A DNA stretch of 64,000 nt from Orientallactaga sibirica (lineage: Eukaryota; Chordata; Mammalia; Rodentia; Dipodidae), in NCBI GenBank assembly GCA_036365145.1, contig JAEOAD010000005.1:1674001-1738000 (forward strand), in the 5' to 3' direction. The position numbers were made by a program, and so were the translations under genes. The notes beneath the pieces are model-generated. The model was not told the origin of the DNA. It searched no databases and saw only the letters and a list, made by a program, of their open reading frames with translations. Of the stretch, positions 58,544 through 64,000 are shown piece after piece. Positions within the stretch are counted from its first letter, which is position 1; each line of letters begins with the position of its first letter.

Positions 58544-59118
58544 AAAAAGGCAATCTCCCTATTATGCAAGACAGTATAAATTAAAACAATAGAATAATTT
58601 TCCAAAACTATTTTAGTGGTAAATAGTAACTCCATTCAAGTTTGTGAATATAATATTTTTAAACAAAAATTCTTACCAAGGGAGTTTAAAGTGATGAAAC
58701 CTCAGTGCAAAGCAGATCTGTACCAGTGCAGATTTTCATGGCCTGCGTTTAAGGTATATACTGTAGAGAAACTTGGGCATTTTCATGAGATGCCAAACAT
58801 AGGATGTATATAAAAATATCCATTAATAATAAATCAATAAACACTGTCTATACACAAGTCAATTGAGTGAACCAGATCTGAATCAAAATAAATACATTCT
58901 GAAAGCATGGCATTGAAGTAATAAGGCAAATTTCAAGAGAAAAGTAATAATGTGATTCCATTAGTGAAAATTTGAAAATATAGAATACCTTTTATGGATA
59001 GATATACTGTGGTATCACAGAAAGAAGGTGGCAGGTGAATGGCACAAGTCCCTTTAGTGAGATAAAAGAGCTCGTATCGTGGAAAATGCCAGAAAAAATA
59101 GTTGACTCTGCTGTGGTC
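58544..59118. other. Intergenic, nothing recognised
   Basis: A-rich unique-looking sequence. Confidence 0.5.
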
Positions 59119-59120
59119 CT

Positions 59121-59222
59121 CTTACCTGAAGAGCAGTCCTCACATCACCATGAAATCTCTTACCTGAAGAGCAATCCTCACATCACCATGAAATCTCTTA
59201 CCTGAAGAGCAGTCTTCCCATC
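59121..59222. repeat. 38-bp short tandem repeat, about 2.7 copies
   Basis: CTTACCTGAAGAGCA(G/A)TC starts at 59121, 59159 and 59197, each followed in the first two copies by CTCACATCACCATGAAATCT. The third copy decays after 25 bp. Confidence 0.93.
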
Positions 59223-60639
59223 CTTCACAACACCTCAAAATCTCTCTTTTGTCAATAAAGACACCTGAGGGGATCAAAATAGCATTAAGTATTTCAAAGT
59301 CCTATAACAATTCACGAGAGAGAGGTTTTTTTAAAATATATGAACTTTTGGATCCAGATGGCTTTTTCTGGAGAATCTGATAGTGTGTGTATCTGCTGAA
59401 GTGGCAGAAGAAACATCAACACCCTCTGCACACTCACAAAGACTGCTTCCCAGGGACCGAAAAGTTAAGTGCACGAGACGTCATCCCCACGGGCTGCAAT
59501 GACTCAGACCTGCCGTCCATTCCGCACACACACCTACGTGGTAAAAGTTAACAGACACAAAGAAGACAAATGTAAGTGTCATCCTCGGGTTAACGGCTGG
59601 AGCAAGGAGACTTAGCGCCACGGGATGAAGGAGAGGGCGGCGTGCTTAAGGAATATGGAGATCATGCAAGCTCAGTTTTTGCTGTCTCGGAATCTTCAAC
59701 ACAGAAGCATCAAGATACAAGACTGAACTTCACAACAGCATTTGAGGTCAAATGAGGTGGCAAGCTCATCTCACATAAGCTGGCATGTGAGAAGCGAGAC
59801 CAGCAGTGTCTGCAGGAGGTGCTCAGTGTGTGGACTGTCAGCGACGAGTCTGGCTGGTCTAAGTCCCAAGCTCTAGTGGGTAAGGGCTGTGGTCAGTTTG
59901 GTCATTTTAAACTGAATTCCTAAACATGCTCCCCACTCAATGGGGAGATACAAGAGACTCGCTGTAAACATGAGAAAAGATGCAAAAACGTCCCCACAGG
60001 AAATCTCAAAACTGACCAGAAATGGCCCCTTTCCAGGACAGTCCTCCACACTGAGAAGTGCTGGGATGAAAACAAACTGGTCAGCAATACCAACACAGCA
60101 TTTCATTTTATGAATTAGACAACGTGAACTGGTAGCAACTCGGACCCAAGAAATGATCAAGCCAAGAGAATTTGAAGAGTTCTGTGTCTAAAAAGGAATT
60201 TATATGAAGATGTGAGAAGAATTTTTGTATGATTAAATGTTGATCTTGTCAAACATATTCATTAATATTCTTATGAAAGTTGATAGTCAAATATTGGAAA
60301 CTAGAAGACAGGAGAATTCTGGTTTGTTCCCTGCCTTCCAGTTCCTCAAAAAGAAGTTTGAAAGTCATCAACAGTAGAAGTCACTTATCTGTGTATCAGA
60401 GTTCTGAAAATACCTCAACAACAGCTAACATCAAATAATTTTCAACACTGTTCAGTCCTCAGACCAGGATTGATCGACACTAAACAGAACAACTCGTGTT
60501 CAAAGTCACTGGTTGGAACAGGGGGAATTAAAGTAATTTAAAGTCCTCTCAAGGATGACAAATCATTTTTCTATCTGTATCACATTTACATATATACTCC
60601 TGATACTTGCAATTTAAATGATACTCAAAAGAATCAATT
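59223..60639. other. Intergenic, nothing recognised
   Basis: About 1.4 kb, with several CpG-containing words near 59.45-59.65 kb but no island. A 95-codon minus-strand frame (59873-60160) is unsupported. Confidence 0.45.
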
Positions 60640-60765
60640 AGGGCTTTCATCCCAGCACCACATAAACTGGGCATGGTGGTATGGATGAAGCACTATGCTA
60701 CATAGCAAGTTGAAGTCCAGCCTAGGTAGAATACATGAGACTCTGTCTCAAAAAAGAAGGAGGAG
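60640..60765 (+). mobile_element. B4/B1-type SINE fragment
   Basis: TCCCAGCACCACATAAACTGG followed by GGCATGGTGGTATGG, GTCCAGCCTAGGTAG and GAGACTCTGTCTCAAAAAAG gives the junction of an ID-like part and a B1-like part, as in B4. The head is missing. Confidence 0.6.
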
Positions 60766-60832
60766 GAAGAGGAAGAAGAATGAGGAGAGGAAGGAGGGAG
60801 GGAGGGAGGGAGAGAAGGAAGGAAGGCAAAAA
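60756..60832. repeat. Purine-rich simple repeat
   Basis: GGA/GAAG and GGGA/GGAA repeats grown from the A-rich SINE tail. Frames on both strands across it are low-complexity artefacts. Confidence 0.9.
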
Positions 60833-60954
60833 ATAGAGGAAAATGCCAGGTATACCTACAATTATTTTGAAGAATTTTGTTATAAAAAGCAATGGAAAGA
60901 GAGTCAGTCCCCAGACAGTTAGCTGGTCTAGTGCCAGAAGTCACATAAGTGACT

Positions 60955-61740
60955 AGGGGAAACGACCAACATCTGTCTAAGCAACTCGTGGTCTAAGCTA
61001 CTCAGCAGCAAACAACCTGCCGTGATGCTCACACAAGTGCAGTAGTGGCACACAACTGCTCTAGATTTGGCTAACGGATCCACTCAGTTGAATGGAACCC
61101 ATACCTGGAAACGGGAAACAAGTCAGAACCATGTCCAAAAACGAGCCCACTCTCCAATATCAAGCTCCCACCAATAGTGGGATACAAGAGGGCCTACACC
61201 TGTTAAATTCTCTCTATAATAATAATGGTTATCCATGTGTCTTGCACTGACCTCACTCTCCGTTGGAGAATCTGCTTCTCTCTTTCAGATGGACACATAT
61301 CCTGAGGAGAGAATCAGCCCATCACACCACATCAGGTCACCAGATGAAGCCATAGAGTTACAGGGGAAATGAGTGAGAGTGCTGCTTTCTCGGTGAGCCT
61401 GGTACCAGCACAAGGGTGAAGGAGATGGACACAAAGAACTCTCAACCCCTACCAAATCAGATATCCAGAGACATAGAGACTCCCAAAACCTTGTCACTGA
61501 AATAGAATGAACCCAACGAGGCTCAGGGAAACTTAAGGAGGAGGGGGTGGAAAGATTGTTAGAGCCATGAGTTGGGTCATTATGCACAGAGTCATTGCCT
61601 TTCCTGCATAACTGATGGCTGCCCCCATAAGGCAAGACCCACATTACCCATAGGGGGAGGACAGGGAGAAGGCTAATGATGGTACCATTGTGACTGTATA
61701 TATACTATATACATAACTAATAAAACGTATTTTTAAAAAG
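60955..61740 (+). mobile_element. L1 3' UTR of a different L1 subfamily
   Basis: It parallels the 3' UTRs at 35.6-42.5 kb in block order (GTGGCACACAACTGCTCTAG; GGAACCCATACCTGGAAACG; CTCTCTTTCAGATGG; GAGGGGGTGGAAAGATTG) but differs in detail, so it belongs to another, older subfamily. It ends ACTAATAAAACGTATTTTTAAAAA. The left end is approximate. The 119-codon minus-strand frame is antisense to it. Confidence 0.75.
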
Positions 61741-61857
61741 CAATGAAAAAAGTAATAAATAGATAAGTGAAAAATCTAGAGGTGCTGTGAAGCCAAAGCT
61801 TCTTTCATCGTCTTATTCTTATTTTAAAGACGAGATATGGAAAAGTATTGTCACAGC

Positions 61858-62150
61858 TGTGATGGTTTGGATGTAAAATGCCCTCACAGGCCGATATGTT
61901 TGATGACTTCATCCTCAGCTGGTGGTGCGGTCAGGGAATGTGGAAATGTTAGGAGACGGAGCCTTGCTGACATAAGCGTGTCACTGGGGTGGCCATCGAG
62001 ATGTGACAGCCAAGCCCTACATGCAATTCTCTTTTTCCACTTCCCGTTGAAGTAAATGATGCATTGCTGTCTTCCTGTATGCTTCCCCACCATGATACTC
62101 TGCCCTCTGCAAATGTAAACCAAAATAAACTCTTTTAATTCCTAAAAAGA
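61858..62150 (+). mobile_element. ORR1-like MaLR LTR
   Basis: Begins TGTGATGGTTTGGATG and has ACCAAAATAAACTCTTTTAA at the far end with AATAAA near 62123-62128. This is the layout of a rodent ORR1/MaLR LTR. The 3' terminus is not clear. Confidence 0.7.
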
Positions 62151-63040
62151 GTAGCAATTAGTACTTTTCTAGCATATTTCTACATCATAACCATTTCTTT
62201 GAATTTCCGAATAGTGGCTTGTAAATTCTGATTTTTTTTTTGCTTTATATTGTCTCAGTACTAAACATGTAGACATTTTTCCTATTATTTTTCTTATTAT
62301 TATTAGTGCAGTTTAACACTGTAGATAGATTTTATCTTGTTACAAGTGAAAGGTTTTCTATAGATGATTTATAATACAGAGGAGGATTTTATAAGACAGG
62401 CACCTTGAATTTTGGTTCCAATATGGGGAAGTCCTGGAAGCTCTATTCCATGAATTCTAGGCAGGGGTTGAGTGTCCACCTAACTGAACTGTGATTAAAA
62501 AGAAATCCTCATGGCAGTATTTTTCTTCAGCGAATAGGTCTAGGGTGAGACAACTTCCTTGGTTAAAGCCACTGGTGTCAGCCTTTGCCTTCCATGTTGC
62601 AGCCCAGGCAGGATAGGAAGGGAGAGGCCCCAGGCTCCTCTGGTTCTATTCTTCCTGGGTGCTTAGGGCTGTGCTCACAGCTCCTCTCACTGCAGCTGGC
62701 CTGGCTGTGTGTTCGCATTCTGCTCCACATCAAACACTCCAGCCTGCTCCGGGCTTGGGCGGGTCATAGCAGTCTATTATCCCTCCTGCCTGACTGTCTT
62801 GCAGCCACACACTGCACTCACTGAGGTCCAGGTGCCCCCCACTCCCCAGCCCCGTCTGGTGCCATGCTGCCCTCACCCCACGCTCCCGCCTCACAAGCTC
62901 CCCATTTTCCACAACAAAGTTGCCCTCCTGCTGGTGCACCCAGTGTTCTTTGTCAAAAAGCAACCCCTTCTCTTTCACGTTTAATCCCCCCCACACACCC
63001 TGCCATGGTTTATTTAACAAATAGCAGTGCTCCTTTTTAT
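62151..63040. other. Intergenic; G+C-rich block at 62.59-62.99 kb unidentified
   Basis: A+T-rich up to about 62.58 kb, then about 400 bp rich in C and G with overlapping frames on both strands (79, 91, 113 and 70 codons). They conflict with each other and none resembles a known protein. It may be a degraded LTR or pseudogene. I cannot say. Confidence 0.35.
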
Positions 63041-63081
63041 TATTATTTGATGTTTCAAGGTGGAGTCTCATTCTAGCTCAG
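63041..63081 (-). mobile_element. B1 SINE start, cut off by an LTR
   Basis: TTTATTATTATTTGATGTTTC and GGTGGAGTCTCATTCTAGCTC are the plus-orientation start of an inverted B1, which stops abruptly where the MT-type LTR begins. Confidence 0.55.
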
Positions 63082-63290
63082 TGTGGTGGTTTGATTCAGG
63101 TGTACCCCATAAACTTAGGTACTCTGAATGCTAGTCTCCCCAGCTGATGGCAATTGGAAATTAAAGCCGCCTGTTGTTAAGGCCAGGGGATGATGTCCAC
63201 CCTCTGCTCATGCCATCATTTTCTCCTGTCATCATGGAGCTTCTGCTTGAGTCTGTAAGCCAAAATAAACCCTCCCCTCCCCACCAAAAA
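63082..63290 (+). mobile_element. MT-type MaLR LTR, internally deleted
   Basis: TGTGGTGGTTTGATTCAGGTG start, CAGCTGATGGCAATTGG, CCACCCTCTGCTCATGCC and GTAAGCCAAAATAAACC near the end, a typical MT LTR. About 85 bp between TGTTGTT and GGCCAGGG is missing compared with the next copy. Confidence 0.85.
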
Positions 63291-63322
63291 AAGACACTCG
63301 CCTTGTCTCCTGCCATGCTCGG

Positions 63323-63572
63323 TGTGGTGGTTTGATTCAGGTGTACCCCATAAACTTAGGTACTCTGAATGCTAGTCTCCCCAGCTGATGGCAATTGGAA
63401 ATTAAAGCCGCCTGTTGTTGAGGGCACACTTATGGGTGTTATAGTCAGCTTCTCCTGGCCAGTGTTTGGCACACTCTCCTGTTGGTATTGCCCACCTTAT
63501 GCTGGCCAGGGTTGATGTCTACCCTCTGCTCAGGCCATCGTTTTCTCCTGCCATCATGGAGCTTCCACTTGA
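63323..63572 (+). mobile_element. MT-type MaLR LTR, 3' truncated
   Basis: Second copy in the same orientation, nearly identical to the first over its first 97 bp. It keeps the middle (GGCACACTCTCCTGTTGG, CACCTTATGCTGGCCAGGG) but stops at GCTTCCACTTGAGGG, before the polyadenylation region. Confidence 0.85.
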
Positions 63573-63645
63573 GGGTGTAGTCAGTAATAGAGCACTTTCC
63601 TAGCATGCACACAGCCCTGAGTTTGATCTCCAGCACCAAAAGAAG
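63573..63645 (+). mobile_element. ID-like SINE
   Basis: GTGTAGTCAGTAATAGAGCA, CTTTCCTAGCATGCACACAG and TTGATCTCCAGCACCAAAAG give the head, variable loop and B-box region of an ID SINE directly abutting the truncated MT LTR. Confidence 0.7.
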
Positions 63646-63739
63646 AGGTCATAAACTCACACAGGCTAGTAACATGTGGTAAATACAAATGTGATGAAGG
63701 ACCTAGCACCTGTCTTAGGACTGAGATTAAACAGTTCAA

Positions 63740-63822
63740 GTCGTGGTCTGGGGAACAGCTTAGTCAGGAAGTGCTTGTCTAACAAGCAATGAGGACCTGA
63801 GCTTGATCACCAGAACACATTT
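63740..63822 (+). mobile_element. SINE head fragment, B3/B4-like
   Basis: GGTCTGGGGAACAGCTTAGTC, GAGGACCTGAGCTTGATCAC and CAGAACACATTTAAAG match the tRNA-derived head of a B3/B4-type element. The rest is absent. Confidence 0.55.
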
Positions 63823-63837
63823 AAAGAAGTCAGTCAC

Positions 63838-63991
63838 ACCGGGTGTGGTGGCGCACGCCTTTAATCCAAGCACTCAGGAGGCAGAGGTAGGAGGATCGCC
63901 ATGAGTTCGAGGCCACCCTGAGACTAGAGTGAATTCCAGGTCAGCCTGAGCTAGAGTGAGACCCTACATCGAGAAACAAAAAAAAAAAGAA
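63838..63991 (+). mobile_element. B1 SINE, young
   Basis: Full-length, near-consensus B1 (CCGGGTGTGGTGGCGCACGC ... GAGTTCGAGGCCACCCTGAG ... AGACCCTACATCGAGAAAC) with an A-rich tail. AAGAAGTC before it (about 63825-63832) recurs at the last bases of the window (63993-64000), a target duplication cut by the window edge. Several CpGs are retained. Confidence 0.95.
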
Positions 63992-64000
63992 GAAGAAGTC

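Noticed and set aside
61285..61644. 119-codon minus-strand open frame
   Set aside because: It is antisense to an L1 3' UTR.
62585..63076. CpG island or gene start in the G+C-rich block
   Set aside because: G+C is high but CpG is scarce (mostly CCC/CTC words), and open frames conflict on both strands.

Overview
The window looks like ordinary, gene-poor nuclear DNA from a rodent. It is A+T-rich and CpG-poor, has no long open reading frame with recognisable domains, and is dense in retrotransposons at different stages of decay. The commonest element, present in about two dozen copies on both strands, is a roughly 200-240 bp tRNA-derived SINE. Its head reads GGCTGGAGAGATGGCTTAG (A-box region), followed by a GGTTCRATTCC-like B box, a body containing CAGATGCACAAGG and CAGTGGCTGGAGGCCCTGG, a CT-rich tract and an AAATAAATAAA tail. 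I read it as the B2-superfamily SINE known as DIP. Together with B1, B3/B4-type SINEs and ORR1/MT-type MaLR LTRs, this points to a jerboa-like rodent (Dipodoidea, for example Jaculus). That assignment comes from memory of the families, not from a search. Below, 'DIP-like' always means this SINE.

Layout. 1-30 kb: scattered DIP-like, B1 and B3/B4 copies, a few old L1 and LTR pieces, CA/TA microsatellites and long plain intergenic stretches. 30.42-33.42 kb: an uninterrupted minisatellite of about 52 units of 58 bp, the most conspicuous feature. 34.4-42.5 kb: an L1 cluster with three related 3' ends; one of them carries the end of ORF2 and a 5' inversion of the twin-priming type. 42.86-43.42 kb: a pure purine minisatellite. 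47.1-52.4 kb: two MaLR proviruses, one essentially complete (two LTRs, primer-binding site, non-coding interior, target duplication) and one with badly deleted LTRs. 53-64 kb: more SINEs, a solo MaLR LTR with a perfect 5-bp target duplication, another L1 3' end, and tandem MT-type LTR pieces near the right edge.

Genes. I find no protein-coding exon, tRNA, rRNA, CRISPR array or operon that I can defend. The only convincing protein homology is the C-terminal end of L1 ORF2, on the + strand at 36.90-37.26 kb and, inverted, on the - strand at 36.58-36.83 kb. The other open frames lie in repeats or are short and unsupported. No previously undescribed system is evident. What deserves a second look is the 58-bp minisatellite and its variant structure, the nested retrotransposons, and a DIP-like SINE variant with an internal duplication. 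Element boundaries are accurate to a few bases where a target-site duplication is given and approximate elsewhere.
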